From Oscillospiraceae bacterium CM (GTDB lineage: Bacteria > Bacillota > Clostridia > Oscillospirales > Oscillospiraceae), in the NCBI GenBank assembly GCA_022870705.1, contig CP072107.1, forward strand, positions 556,501 through 620,500: a stretch of 64,000 nucleotides of DNA. Direction: 5' to 3'. The notes beneath the pieces are model-generated. The model saw only the letters and a program-made list of their open reading frames with translations, did no database searches and was not told the origin of the DNA. Position 1 is the stretch's first letter. The number at the start of each line of letters is the position of its first letter. This document shows positions 1 through 8,802 of this stretch, one piece after another. Made by a program: the position numbers and the translations under genes.

Positions 1-629
1 TGACGATGAACAAGGCCATCGCCAAGCAGCTCTTTTTGCAAAACCGCGTTTTAACGCCTGGTGGCATCACGGTCCATAAAAATGATGCTGTCTACCAAAA
101 CGTCGGCTTCCCATGCGTCGTTAAGCCGCGTTCCGGCGGCAGCTCCATCGGGACATCGGTCGTCACGTCTTTGGAGGAGTATTTGCCGGCGCTGCAGCTG
201 GCGTTTTCATTTGAGGACAACGTCATCGTTGAGCAGTACATAAAAGGCCGCGAATGCGACGTCGGCGTCATCGCCGGGAAAGCGCTGCCGGTTATTGAAA
301 TTTGCCCGAAATCCGGCTTTTATGACTACAAAAACAAATATCAAAGCGGTATGACGGACGAATACTGCCCAGCCGACCTGCCGCCCGAGGTGACGGAAAA
401 GCTCCAACGCGCGGCCGAGCGCGTTTTTGAGGTGCTGATGTTTGAGGTCTACGGCAGGATGGACTTTATCGTCGATGAAAACGGCGACGTCTGGTGCTTG
501 GAGGGGAACACTTTGCCGGGCCTTACGCCGACGAGCCTTTTGCCGCAGGAGGCGCAGGCTGCCGGGATGTCTTACGACACGCTGTGCGAGACAATTTTAG
601 CCGAATCCTTCAAAAAATACGAGGTGTAG
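1..629 (+). CDS. ddl: D-alanine--D-alanine ligase, 3' part
   Basis: C-terminal two thirds of an ATP-grasp D-Ala-D-Ala ligase, which makes the D-Ala-D-Ala dipeptide for peptidoglycan in the cytoplasm. The reading frame is open to the window edge, so the start lies outside; about 207 residues of the usual 300-370 are visible. Seen: the ATP-grasp lysine/glycine loop (VVKPRSGGSSIG), the EQYIKGRE segment, and the metal-binding end LEGNTLPGLTPTS, close to the family E-x-N-T-x-PG signature. It ends 6 nt before murF, whose product consumes the dipeptide, so the two very likely form one transcription unit. The first in-window ATG (position 6) is internal, not the true start. Confidence 0.93.
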   Translation, partial: TMNKAIAKQLFLQNRVLTPGGITVHKNDAVYQNVGFPCVVKPRSGGSSIGTSVVTSLEEYLPALQLAFSFEDNVIVEQYIKGRECDVGVIAGKALPVIEICPKSGFYDYKNKYQSGMTDEYCPADLPPEVTEKLQRAAERVFEVLMFEVYGRMDFIVDENGDVWCLEGNTLPGLTPTSLLPQEAQAAGMSYDTLCETILAESFKKYEV

Positions 630-635
630 CGCTCT

Positions 636-2009
636 ATGGCTATGAAACCGCTGACGCTTGACATCATTTCGGCCGTCACCGGCGGCGTCTATATCGGCGA
701 GGAAATTCTGCGGAAAACGACGATCACAGGCGCTGTGCGTGATAACCGGGAAGTCTTTGAGGGCTGCTTGTTTATTTGCATTCAAGGTGCGCGCGTCGAT
801 GGGCATGACTTTGCTAATAAGGCATATGAGGCCGGTGCCGCCTGCTGTTTGGCTGAGCACGAGCTCCAAGACCCAGAGGGCCCTTATATTCTTGTTGCCT
901 CAACGCTACAGGCCTTAAAAGACCTCGGGGCATATTACAGGGGCCTTTTTAACATCCCAATTATCGGCGTGACCGGCAGCGTCGGCAAGACGACGGCCAA
1001 GGAGATGACGGCGGCCGTCCTGTCACAAAAATTCAATGTTTTAAAAACACCGGAGAACCTCAATAACGAGATCGGCGTCCCGCTGACGCTGTTGTCGCTG
1101 CAAGAAGCGCATGAAGCAGCTGTTATTGAAATGGGCATCAGTGATTTTGGCGAGATGAGCCGACTGGCGCAGATGGTGCAGCCCGATATTTGCCTCATGA
1201 CGACGATTGGTTACTGCCATCTCGACACGCTGGGGGACTTAAACGGCGTCTTAAAAGCGAAGAGCGAGGTTTTTAATTTCATGCAGCCGGGCGGCCTTGC
1301 CGTTGTCAACGGGGATGACGCGCTTTTATGCGGCTTTGACCCGGGTGTTCGAAAAATCACATTCGGTTTTGGCCGGGACAACGACGTCCGGGCCCTGAAT
1401 GTCAAAACGTTGGGAATGACGGGTGTGACTTGCGACATTGAAGACGCGCAAGGCGTCATCAGCGTTTTGATTCCGGCTTTTGGGCGGCATATGGTGCTGG
1501 GCGCGCTGCCCGCGGCGGCCATCGGGCGCTATCTGGGTCTGACGGACGAAGAGATCCGGCTGGGGCTTCTCAATTTTGCGCCTGTCGGCGCTAGGGCCAA
1601 TATTTTCGATACGGGCTATATCACCCTGATTGACGACTGTTACAACGCCAACCCGAATTCGGTGACGGCGTCGATTCTCTCTCTGTGCACGCTGGAGGGG
1701 CGCAAGGTCGCTATTCTTGGCGACATGATGGAGCTGGGGCATGATACGGATACGCTGCACCGTGAAATCGGCGAGCTGGCGGCGAGGAGCGGGGTGGATT
1801 GCCTCATCTGCTGCGGTGCGCGCGCGGAATTTATTTTCAAAGGGCTCATTTCAACCGGGCTTGAGACGGAGGCATGGCACTTCCCGCTCAAGGACGCGTT
1901 GTTTTCCGCATTACCGTCTCTCATTAAAAAAGACGATACCGTTCTCGTCAAAGCGTCACACGGGATGCACTTCGAGGAGATCACGGAAGAGCTTAAAAAG
2001 CTAAAATGA
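636..2009 (+). CDS. murF: UDP-N-acetylmuramoyl-tripeptide--D-alanyl-D-alanine ligase MurF
   Basis: Mur ligase that adds D-Ala-D-Ala to the UDP-MurNAc-tripeptide in the last cytoplasmic step of peptidoglycan precursor synthesis. 457 residues, normal length. The N-terminal substrate domain is followed by the ATP loop GVTGSVGKTTAKE (about residues 111-123), the central domain with the NLNNEIGVPLT segment, then the C-terminal domain with DDCYNANPNS and LGDMMELG motifs typical of MurF. The start at 636 uses a GAGGTG ribosome site inside the end of ddl; an ATG two codons later is an alternative. Gene order ddl-murF is common in bacteria and supports both calls. Confidence 0.95.
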   Translation: MAMKPLTLDIISAVTGGVYIGEEILRKTTITGAVRDNREVFEGCLFICIQGARVDGHDFANKAYEAGAACCLAEHELQDPEGPYILVASTLQALKDLGAYYRGLFNIPIIGVTGSVGKTTAKEMTAAVLSQKFNVLKTPENLNNEIGVPLTLLSLQEAHEAAVIEMGISDFGEMSRLAQMVQPDICLMTTIGYCHLDTLGDLNGVLKAKSEVFNFMQPGGLAVVNGDDALLCGFDPGVRKITFGFGRDNDVRALNVKTLGMTGVTCDIEDAQGVISVLIPAFGRHMVLGALPAAAIGRYLGLTDEEIRLGLLNFAPVGARANIFDTGYITLIDDCYNANPNSVTASILSLCTLEGRKVAILGDMMELGHDTDTLHREIGELAARSGVDCLICCGARAEFIFKGLISTGLETEAWHFPLKDALFSALPSLIKKDDTVLVKASHGMHFEEITEELKKLK

Positions 2010-2164
2010 ATATAGATTCAACAAATAGATAATGGACCGAGCATAAAAAATATTGTCGATATGGTTTGTCAAAATTAGTTCGTCTTACTTGCGTATAAAT
2101 GCTGGAATATAAGGATAAATACAAATTGAATTTTCAATCAAAATATTTTGATTAAGGATAAAAT

Positions 2165-3091
2165 ATGGTCATAAAACACGCTGTACAAGAGGCGGAGCGC
2201 GGCAGAACGGTAAATTCGATTCTGCGTCATGCGCTCTGCCTTTCCGCTGGGTTGATACGCCGCCTCAAGCAAGCAGACGCCATCTGCGTTGACGGTCAGG
2301 TGGTATGGACAGACCATATTGCCCAGCCCGGTGATCTTTTGGAGCTGGACATATCGGCGGTGGAGCCGCCGTGTGACGTCGTACCGGAAATAGGCGACCT
2401 CCGAATTCTCTATGAGGACGCAGGGCTTCTTGCCGCCTGCAAACTGCCCGGCGTTTTAACACATCCCTCCCGCGCCCGATACACGGGGACGCTGGCAAAT
2501 CATGTTGCCGGATATCTCGAGCAGACGACGGGTGACGGGCGGTGCCACGCCGTCAACCGGCTTGACAGGGATACCTCCGGCGTCGTGCTCTTTGCCAAGA
2601 ACAGCTATATGAAGGCGAGAGCGTCAGAGGCGCTCGGCGCGCCGGAGGCTGTAAAAACGTATCTGGCGCTCGTTTGCGGCATGATGGCAGAGCCGTCCGG
2701 GACGATTGACCTGCCGATTCGGCGGTTCTGTGAAGGCGACATGCGCCGAGTGACGGCACCCGACGGGCAGCGTGCCGTGACGCACTATGAGACGGTTAAA
2801 ACGAAGGCGACCGGCGACGCGGGTGTTTCACTGCTGCGCCTGCGCCTTGAGACGGGGCGGACGCATCAAATCCGCGTCCATTGCCTCGCAATTGGCCATC
2901 CGGTGCTGGGCGACCGCCTCTATTTCGCGGAAGCATCAAAAAACGTGTCCGAGCAGCTGGGCATCGAGACGCAAGCCCTGCATGCGCACCGGCTAACGTT
3001 TACGGAGCCTCTCTCGGGCAAGGCTGTTGACCTCACAGCACCGCTTCCAAGCATTTTTGCAACAATTTTTCCCGATGAAAATATATATTGA
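2165..3091 (+). CDS. RluA-family 23S rRNA/tRNA pseudouridine synthase
   Basis: Pseudouridine synthase of the RluA/RluD family, which isomerises specific uridines in structured RNA. 308 residues, usual length. An S4-like RNA-binding region comes first (residues ~15-65), then the catalytic domain with HAVNRLDRDTSG, where the aspartate of the RLD motif is the nucleophile, and the later GRTHQIRVH motif. The start has AAGGATAAAAT upstream. Its AT-rich 5' gap (2010-2164) shows no gene. Which RNA position it modifies cannot be told from sequence alone. Confidence 0.92.
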   Translation: MVIKHAVQEAERGRTVNSILRHALCLSAGLIRRLKQADAICVDGQVVWTDHIAQPGDLLELDISAVEPPCDVVPEIGDLRILYEDAGLLAACKLPGVLTHPSRARYTGTLANHVAGYLEQTTGDGRCHAVNRLDRDTSGVVLFAKNSYMKARASEALGAPEAVKTYLALVCGMMAEPSGTIDLPIRRFCEGDMRRVTAPDGQRAVTHYETVKTKATGDAGVSLLRLRLETGRTHQIRVHCLAIGHPVLGDRLYFAEASKNVSEQLGIETQALHAHRLTFTEPLSGKAVDLTAPLPSIFATIFPDENIY

Positions 3092-3368
3092 ATAATAGTT
3101 CAAAATAATAACAAACAGTTGCAAAATCAGAAAAAATAGAGCATGTTAGCGCATGCACATAACAGAAAAAGGAAAATACCACGAAAAACAACTTGCAAAA
3201 AGTTTGAAAAAACAGCTCAAAATCCGTTAAAAATACTAACGTACGTTAAAATAAAAGTGGTTTTTGAATTGTTGTGCAGAATGCATTAATCTAATAGGCG
3301 TCGAATGAGCAAAATCACGTTGTGCGCTCGTCACATATTCCCATACCGTTGAGATGCAAACCTCGGTA
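3092..3368. other. AT-rich intergenic stretch with a 12-bp palindrome
   Basis: No convincing gene between the RluA-type gene and the tRNA-Thr promoter. The stretch is very AT-rich. The only distinct element is the perfect palindrome TAACGTACGTTA at 3237-3248, which recurs with one central change (TAACGTTCGTTA) at 38417-38428 before another gene, so it may be a regulator site. Confidence 0.5.
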
Positions 3369-3397
3369 TTGACAGACCCCGCGGGGGATTGTATAAT
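3369..3397 (+). promoter_or_regulatory. Consensus sigma-A promoter for tRNA-Thr
   Basis: TTGACA (3369-3374), 17-nt spacer, TATAAT (3392-3397): a perfect housekeeping promoter 33 nt before the tRNA. The spacer contains the GC-rich perfect palindrome CCCCGCGGGG (3377-3386), unusual inside a promoter in AT-rich surroundings. Confidence 0.88.
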
Positions 3398-3430
3398 GCA
3401 AAAGCACTGTCTCGTCCGGTATGACAATAG

Positions 3431-3506
<76 letters not shown>

Positions 3507-3509
3507 TAC

Positions 3510-3547
3510 AAAGACTCTGTAGTAAAAATGCTACAGAGTCTTTTTAT
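3510..3547 (+). terminator. Rho-independent terminator after tRNA-Thr
   Basis: Stem AAAGACTCTGTAG paired with CTACAGAGTCTTT over an 8-nt loop, followed by a T tract. Starts four bases after the tRNA CCA end. Confidence 0.93.
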
Positions 3548-3595
3548 TTGTTTTGAGATCAATGGGATGCCCTACATTGTGGCTACCGGATTAAG

Positions 3596-3624
3596 TTGAA
3601 TACTGTGGCGAGAAATGCTATAAT
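3596..3624 (+). promoter_or_regulatory. Sigma-A promoter for the C39-like protein gene
   Basis: TTGAAT (3596-3601), 17-nt spacer, TATAAT (3619-3624), 57 nt before the likely start at 3681. Confidence 0.75.
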
Positions 3625-3680
3625 ATGGGTGTAGTGTTATTTTAATGTTGTTGCTTAAATTCTTATTATGGGATGCATTT

Positions 3681-4337
3681 ATGAAAAAGAAAGTTGCTGT
3701 TATTGCATTGATTTGCGTCGTCTTCGTCTTGCTGGCAATTCTAGCAGGATATATGATACTTACTAGAGGCGGCAGTTATGTTAAATCAAAGTCGGATTAT
3801 TCGTCAGACAATACAATATATTTTCTGCAGAATGACCCGCAGTGGGCTGACGAACAGCTTGGAAATTCGTCCTTTATGATGGCCGGTTCCGGGTGCCTGA
3901 CGACTTGTATCGCGACGGAACTTCTGATGCAGCATATACAGGTGCCTGAAATGCAAAATGTGACAGAAAGTGATAGTGGTACTGCAATCACGCCGGGAAG
4001 CTTGAACGAATTCTTTTCAAAACAGGGTGTGTATGATTCGGAAGGAAATATACAATGGACTGAGTTGGAGAAGGCGCTTAGTGTGCAGGTTGTTAAATTG
4101 AAGTCAGACGGACTGACTCATTACAAACTCGACACACTCCTGTCAGAGGGTGTTTTCCCAATTGCATATGTTCGCGTAAATGGCAATGGAAATTACCATT
4201 TTGTTCTGATCATTGGAAGCAAGGATGGTGAATACTTTTGCATGGACCCGTTGAACGAGAATAAAGACGCGGTGCCACTTTCACGATTTGGTGACAAAAT
4301 ATACTCAATAAGATATATTACCGAAAAGACAACCTAA
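3681..4337 (+). CDS. Membrane-anchored C39-like papain-fold peptidase-type protein
   Basis: 218 residues from ATG 3681, chosen because the lysine-rich start followed by a hydrophobic helix (residues ~5-28) makes a proper signal anchor; an upstream in-frame start at 3645 is less likely. The outer domain resembles the peptidase C39-like (C39_2) fold: the start FLQNDPQWADEQLG, a cysteine in GSGCLTTC, then a histidine in YHFVLIIG and an aspartate in MDPLN would make the Cys-His-Asp set. Its substrate is unknown. The domain could be a protease, a peptide-processing enzyme or an inactive relative. It is a single-gene unit between its own promoter and terminator and is more AT-rich than its neighbours. 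Confidence 0.75.
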   Translation: MKKKVAVIALICVVFVLLAILAGYMILTRGGSYVKSKSDYSSDNTIYFLQNDPQWADEQLGNSSFMMAGSGCLTTCIATELLMQHIQVPEMQNVTESDSGTAITPGSLNEFFSKQGVYDSEGNIQWTELEKALSVQVVKLKSDGLTHYKLDTLLSEGVFPIAYVRVNGNGNYHFVLIIGSKDGEYFCMDPLNENKDAVPLSRFGDKIYSIRYITEKTT

Positions 4338-4352
4338 TATTGAAATCCTCGG

Positions 4353-4395
4353 TAACAAAACGCTGTTGTTGTAAAAACAACGGCGTTTTGTTTTG
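4353..4395 (+). terminator. Terminator after the C39-like gene
   Basis: Stem ACAAAACGCTGTTGTTG / CAACGGCGTTTTGT with a short A-rich loop and T-rich tail, directly after the stop codon at 4337. Confidence 0.8.
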
Positions 4396-4460
4396 CGGTG
4401 TTTTATAATAAAGCCAAGATCACAGCAAAGCAGACAGCGGCGCGTGGAAGGACTGGTTTT

Positions 4461-5051
4461 ATGGACACAATAATTCAGGATAAGAAAGAGCTGCGCGGGG
4501 AGGTTTTACGCCACAGGACAGCCCTGCCGGAGAGCAAAATCATTGCCGACAGCGCCGTGATCATCGATAAGATACAAGCGCTTGACGCTTATAAAACCAG
4601 CGGTACCGTGATGTGCTTTATCGACTTTAAAAAAGAGGTCATGACAAAAGGCTTTCTGCGGGACACCTTAGCGCTTGGCAAGCGTGTGCTCGTGCCGATT
4701 ATTATGACAGAGCCTGACGGCAGCCGGACGATGCGGGCGTCACAGCTGCTCGATCTTGATACCGACCTTGAAAGCGGCACCATGGGCATTTTAGAGCCGA
4801 AGCCATCGTGTAGGCGGTTTGTTGACCCGGTGGAAATTGACCTCTTCGTCGTCCCGGGGCTGGCGTTCGACGTTCAGAAAAACAGGCTCGGCTACGGCGC
4901 GGGATTCCACGACGTGATGCTGCGCAAGCTGCGTAGCGATTGCGTGACAGCCGCCGCTTGCTTTGATTTTCAGGTTTTTAACGCGATTCCCGTGAAGGAT
5001 TACGACGTCCCCGTGCAGATGATTCTGACGGAGAAAAGAACGATTTGCTAA
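4461..5051 (+). CDS. 5-formyltetrahydrofolate cyclo-ligase
   Basis: MTHFS (YgfA/FAU1 family), which converts 5-formyl-THF with ATP to 5,10-methenyl-THF, a folate salvage step. 196 residues from ATG 4461, preceded by GGAAGGA at 8 nt; an upstream GTG at 4398 in the same frame is less likely as it lies in the preceding terminator area. Motifs: KKELRGEVLRHR near the N-terminus (ATP contact), VPGLAFD, and GYGAGFHD where the family usually has GYGGGYYD. Followed after 15 nt by a cupin gene, probably cotranscribed. Confidence 0.9.
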   Translation: MDTIIQDKKELRGEVLRHRTALPESKIIADSAVIIDKIQALDAYKTSGTVMCFIDFKKEVMTKGFLRDTLALGKRVLVPIIMTEPDGSRTMRASQLLDLDTDLESGTMGILEPKPSCRRFVDPVEIDLFVVPGLAFDVQKNRLGYGAGFHDVMLRKLRSDCVTAAACFDFQVFNAIPVKDYDVPVQMILTEKRTIC

Positions 5052-5066
5052 AGGAGGAACTGTATC

Positions 5067-5417
5067 ATGACACAGAATATTTTAAAGAATATCGAGACAG
5101 GAAAGGTGCTCGAGCTCGGCGCGCTGGTGCCGTATCAGCCGGGGCAGGTCGTCAGTCGGACGCTGGTGCAAAACGGCGCTGTTGGCATCACACTGTTTGC
5201 CTTTGATGAAAACGAGGAGATCAGCGCGCACAAGTCGGACGGGGACGCCGTCGTCACGATTTTAGAGGGCGCGGCCAAGATCACGATTGGCGAAACAGCA
5301 CACACCGTCAAACAGGGTGAGACCATCGTAATGCCCGCGGGCGTGCCACACGCCGTTGCCGCCGACGGCCGGTTTAAGATGGCGCTTATCGTCATCTTCC
5401 CGCAGGCGGGCCAATAG
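5067..5417 (+). CDS. Small cupin-domain protein
   Basis: 116-residue single-domain cupin with a beta-barrel pattern: first motif around EISAHKSDGDAVVTILEG and second motif around PAGVPHAVAADG. The histidines (HKS, PHA) could bind one metal ion, though the classical HxH of motif 1 is reduced to one histidine. Related small cupins in Clostridia have no assigned reaction. Strong ribosome site AAAGGAGG 8 nt before the start; a solid terminator follows, so it closes the unit begun by the MTHFS gene. Confidence 0.87.
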   Translation: MTQNILKNIETGKVLELGALVPYQPGQVVSRTLVQNGAVGITLFAFDENEEISAHKSDGDAVVTILEGAAKITIGETAHTVKQGETIVMPAGVPHAVAADGRFKMALIVIFPQAGQ

Positions 5418-5438
5418 GCGGGGAGCTTTAACAAAAAG

Positions 5439-5476
5439 GCAGCGGTGCAGGGCAAAATGCCCTGCGCCGCTTTTTT
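5439..5476 (+). terminator. Terminator after the cupin gene
   Basis: GC-rich stem AGCGGTGCAGGGC / GCCCTGCGCCGCT followed by six T. It lies between convergent genes. Confidence 0.92.
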
Positions 5477-5530
5477 AAGTGCCTTATATACATTGGAGAA
5501 GACAGGAATCAAATTTTGTTTTGCCGGGAT

Positions 5531-5938
5531 TTATTCTGCAATGATTTTTTCAAAGGTGACACTTTGCAGGTCTTTGATGAAACGCTCCTGAATGGTGCCG
5601 AGCGCACGGTGAACCTCGCAAATGTCGCTGTGGGCAGCCGTGCAGAGCGCGGGATCATACAGGCATTTGTTGAGGTTAATCGGCCCGTCTATAGCCGTGA
5701 TGACGTCAAAAAGCGAGATCTCGGCCGGTGGCTTTGCCAGAATGTAACCGCCGCCGACGCCCCGGCAGGAACGCAGAATCCCGGCAACCGTCAGCTTGCG
5801 GAGGAGCTTGAGCAGAAAACGCAGCGGAATGCAGGCGCTTTCAGACATGACTCTGGCCTCGATCTTTTCGCCGGGGGAGAGCTTTGAGAAAAAAAGGACA
5901 ACCCGCAGGGCATAATCGCCTTCTTGTGTGATTTTCAT
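5531..5938 (-). CDS. Rrf2-family transcriptional regulator
   Basis: 135-residue winged-helix regulator with the family start MKITQEGDYALRVVLFFS, a recognition region around IPLRFLLKLLRKL and wing segment GVGGGYILAKP. Three cysteines follow (KCLYDPALC, DIC) with spacing C-x6-C-x7-C, similar to the [Fe-S] ligands of IscR and NsrR, so it may sense iron-sulfur status, nitric oxide or redox state. Spacing differs slightly from both families, so the exact signal is open. Single gene; divergence from the next minus gene (pyk upstream) leaves no clear partner. Confidence 0.9.
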   Translation of the reverse strand: MKITQEGDYALRVVLFFSKLSPGEKIEARVMSESACIPLRFLLKLLRKLTVAGILRSCRGVGGGYILAKPPAEISLFDVITAIDGPINLNKCLYDPALCTAAHSDICEVHRALGTIQERFIKDLQSVTFEKIIAE

Positions 5939-6035
5939 GTTATGTTCTGCACCTCAAAAGTATACTCAAAGCGTGTATTTTAAAAATACTACACCGTAGT
6001 CAATTTGTCAATATGATTGTTCAGCAGCAACGCCG

Positions 6036-7454
6036 TCATCCAATTTGCTGCGCTTTGATCAGGTTTGTCGTCCCGCTGATGCCGATGGGAACACCAGCCG
6101 TTAAGACGACGATATCACCCTGTTGAACGATTTTTGTTTCAAGCGCCGCGCGGATGCCTTCTTCGAAAAGCTCATCCGTTGAGCGAAGGCTTTTGCCGCG
6201 AATGGGCGTGACGCCCCAGGAGACATTGAGCTGGCGCTGGACACGGCTGTTCTCCGCGAGCGCCACGATGGGACAATGCGGTCGGAAACGCGAGATCATC
6301 CGGGCTGTATGGCCGGAGGTTGTGACTGTAATAATGGCTTTGGCGGCGAGATCCATCGCCGTTGTACAGCAAGCGTTACTGATGGCGTCACTAATCGTCA
6401 TATTTTTCTCAAAGCTCTGCTCGCGGAAGCGCTTCCAGTAATCGATGGCGTGTTCCGCTTCGCGGAGCGTTTTATCCATCGTCTCAACGCTTTCAAGCGG
6501 GTATTTGCCGGCGGCCGTCTCGCCGGAGAGCATGACGCAGGTGGCCCCGTCAAACACGGCGTTGGCCACGTCACTCACTTCCGCGCGTGTCGGCCGCGGG
6601 TTGCGGATCATCGAGTCAAGCATTTGTGTGGCGATGATAACCGGCTTGCCGGTGTGTTTTGTCTCTTTAATGATCTTTTTTTGGATGATCGGCACTTCCC
6701 AGGCCGGGATTTCAACACCGAGGTCACCTCGGGCAACCATAACGGCATCGGAGGTCTCGACGATCTCTTTGATGTTTGTAATGCCTTCTCGGTTTTCAAT
6801 TTTTGAGATGACGCGGATGGTCTCGCCGCCGTACCTTTTCAACACGTCCCGAACGGCTATGACGTCCGCACGGCTGCGCACAAACGATACGGCAATAAAG
6901 TCCATCTCGTTTTCAACGGCGAAACGGATATCGCGCTCGTCCTGCTCGGACAGGCCGGGGAATTGGATACGCACATCGGGGATGTTCATGCTTTTATGGT
7001 CGGATAAAACGCCGCCGTTTATAACGACGCAGCGGATATCGTGGCCGGTGACCGCTTCGACCTGAAACTCCAATAGGCCGTCATCCAATAAAATACGGTC
7101 ACCGGGCTTGAGCTCGTTATGAAGATTTCGGTATGTGGTCGAAACGCGGGTTTCGTCACCGATGATGTCGTCTGTTGTAATTGTAAAATGAGCGCCGGAA
7201 GCGAGCTGAATACGACCGCCGGAGAATTTTTGAATGCGGATTTCAGGCCCTTTTGTATCAAGTATTGAGGCCACGGGTAGGCCGAGGGCGTCTCTGGCAG
7301 CCTTGAATTGATCAAGGATGGCGCGGTGCTCTGCGTGCGTCCCGTGTGAAAAATTCAGACGGACGGCGTTGACGCCTGCTTGCAGCAGCTTTGAAATTTT
7401 ATCAACGTCGTTAACGGCGGGGCCAAGCGTACAAATCATTTTTGTTTTTCTCAT
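6036..7454 (-). CDS. pyk: Pyruvate kinase
   Basis: Glycolytic enzyme making ATP and pyruvate from phosphoenolpyruvate. 472 residues from the ATG at 7454, chosen for the GGGAGGG ribosome site and the family start MRKTKMICTLGP; an upstream in-frame ATG at 7478 lacks such a site. Seen: RLNFSHG, the beta-barrel B domain, the metal/substrate motif MVARGDLGVEIP, and ATQMLDSMIRNPRPTRAE. The C-terminal PEP-utiliser-like extra domain of Bacillus-type enzymes is absent. Probably a single-gene unit. Confidence 0.97.
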   Translation of the reverse strand: MRKTKMICTLGPAVNDVDKISKLLQAGVNAVRLNFSHGTHAEHRAILDQFKAARDALGLPVASILDTKGPEIRIQKFSGGRIQLASGAHFTITTDDIIGDETRVSTTYRNLHNELKPGDRILLDDGLLEFQVEAVTGHDIRCVVINGGVLSDHKSMNIPDVRIQFPGLSEQDERDIRFAVENEMDFIAVSFVRSRADVIAVRDVLKRYGGETIRVISKIENREGITNIKEIVETSDAVMVARGDLGVEIPAWEVPIIQKKIIKETKHTGKPVIIATQMLDSMIRNPRPTRAEVSDVANAVFDGATCVMLSGETAAGKYPLESVETMDKTLREAEHAIDYWKRFREQSFEKNMTISDAISNACCTTAMDLAAKAIITVTTSGHTARMISRFRPHCPIVALAENSRVQRQLNVSWGVTPIRGKSLRSTDELFEEGIRAALETKIVQQGDIVVLTAGVPIGISGTTNLIKAQQIG

Positions 7455-7550
7455 AATTCCCTCCCAATGGCATCGCACAGGTTCCTGCGTTCTATTTTAC
7501 CATTATTCTGCCGGAATAGGACGAGAATACGAAATAAAATTTACATCTAT

Positions 7551-7579
7551 AAACCGCAAACCAAGACGGCTTGCGGTTT
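7551..7579 (-). terminator. Hairpin between pyk and the kinase cluster
   Basis: Perfect 9-bp stem AAACCGCAA / TTGCGGTTT with a 11-nt loop, just beyond the 3' end of the minus-strand kinase gene at 7623. No long T tract, so its role as terminator is moderate. Confidence 0.55.
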
Positions 7580-7622
7580 AGCATATCCGGGGCGCGTTGT
7601 AGATCGGGCTTAAAGCGAACTC

Positions 7623-8802
7623 CTACCGGCAGAGACCGCGCGATGAAATCGATTCAAGGCGCACATCCTCCGCCGCCAGAAAGCGGAATTGGCTTTGCCC
7701 GTCAAAACAGGCGGAGACCTTTTTGGTGAACTGACTGTTACCGACGAGGTCTTCAATCACAAAGCTGGCCTCGTTCTTTTTCAGAATCTCAAAAGTCGTC
7801 ATCAGGCCGATGCCGCTGCCGCCCTCCTCGGCGTGCGTCGTCGTCTTATGAATGCCGGCTTCAGCAACCGTTTCCGGGGTGAAGGGATCGCCGCTGTCAA
7901 ACACGTCGATGGCATAGATATTCTCCGCGATACCGATATGAACCATAACATTTTTATTGGCGCTTGTTTTGACGGCGATGATGGCGTTTTCGATGAGGTC
8001 AGCCAGGAGGGTGTTCACGTCCTGCTCCGAGGCGAGATTGTCAATCAAATATTTGACGCTGCCGGTAACCGTTACGTCAAAGGTAACGCCCTGCTCCTGC
8101 GCACGGTGAGCCATACTGGCAAGCAACGCATCGACTGACGGTATTTCAGTCGACGGGAGCTTTTTGCTGGGCTGAAAGCTGGTGAGAATGCCGCGGCGCT
8201 CCTGCGAGGCTGCCTCAACCTGTGCCAGTAGTGATTTGGCTTTGGATAGGCGCACGGCGGGGTCTGTTTTCGTCTCGGCTGTCAGCAGATACTGGCGGAC
8301 GGCATAATCGAGCGCGGGGATGAGCTTGTTATCCTTATGAATGATTTTTGCCTGCGCGTCATTCTGCTGGCGCAGCAGCTCTATTTCCTGATTTTTCGCG
8401 TCGGAAGCCTGCTGCAGCTCTGCAATTTCCTGCGCTTTGAGCTTATCACGATATTTTCTGGTAATGCTGGCGCGCCACCAGAAGAAAATGAAGAACGCGC
8501 ATATCAGCACAAAAAGCAAGGGTATGATGTAAACAAGCTCTACATCCTTGTTTAAACCTAATATAGATGCTGAAAACAAAAGCGTTGTGCTGATATAGAC
8601 GCCGAAATCATTTGAGCTTTTTTCGATTAAATAGGGCATGCCGTTTTTAAGGCGTTTTGATTTCAGCAGTAATACAACGAGTAAAAATTCAATGAGAGAA
8701 ACAAAAAGAACAATGAGCCATGTGGGCGGAAGCTGAAAATGCAGCACTTGAACATGCAATTGAAAATAAGCACCAAGTATAAACGAAGCAACAATAAACG
8801 CC
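7623..8802 (-). pseudogene. Histidine kinase 1, C-terminal part (split by IS30-type element)
   Basis: C-terminal three quarters of a membrane sensor histidine kinase of the GHKL type. It contains the end of the membrane region, a coiled coil, the histidine box IIHKDNKLIPALDYA, N box LADLIENAIIA, G1 box DVFDSGDPF and G2 box GGSGIGLMTTFEIL. Its N-terminal part lies at 10080-10371, separated by a 1277-bp insertion. Alignment with the two neighbouring paralogues shows the two parts join exactly at the 14-bp duplicated target. Without the insertion it would be a ~465-residue kinase; as is, this fragment could only be made from an internal start, lacking most membrane helices. Confidence 0.88.
8789..8802. 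repeat. Left copy of 14-bp target-site duplication
   Basis: CAACAATAAACGCC, identical to 10080-10093 on the other side of the IS30-family element. The kinase paralogue at 10.5-11.9 kb has a single homologous stretch at this point, confirming duplication on insertion. Confidence 0.85.
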
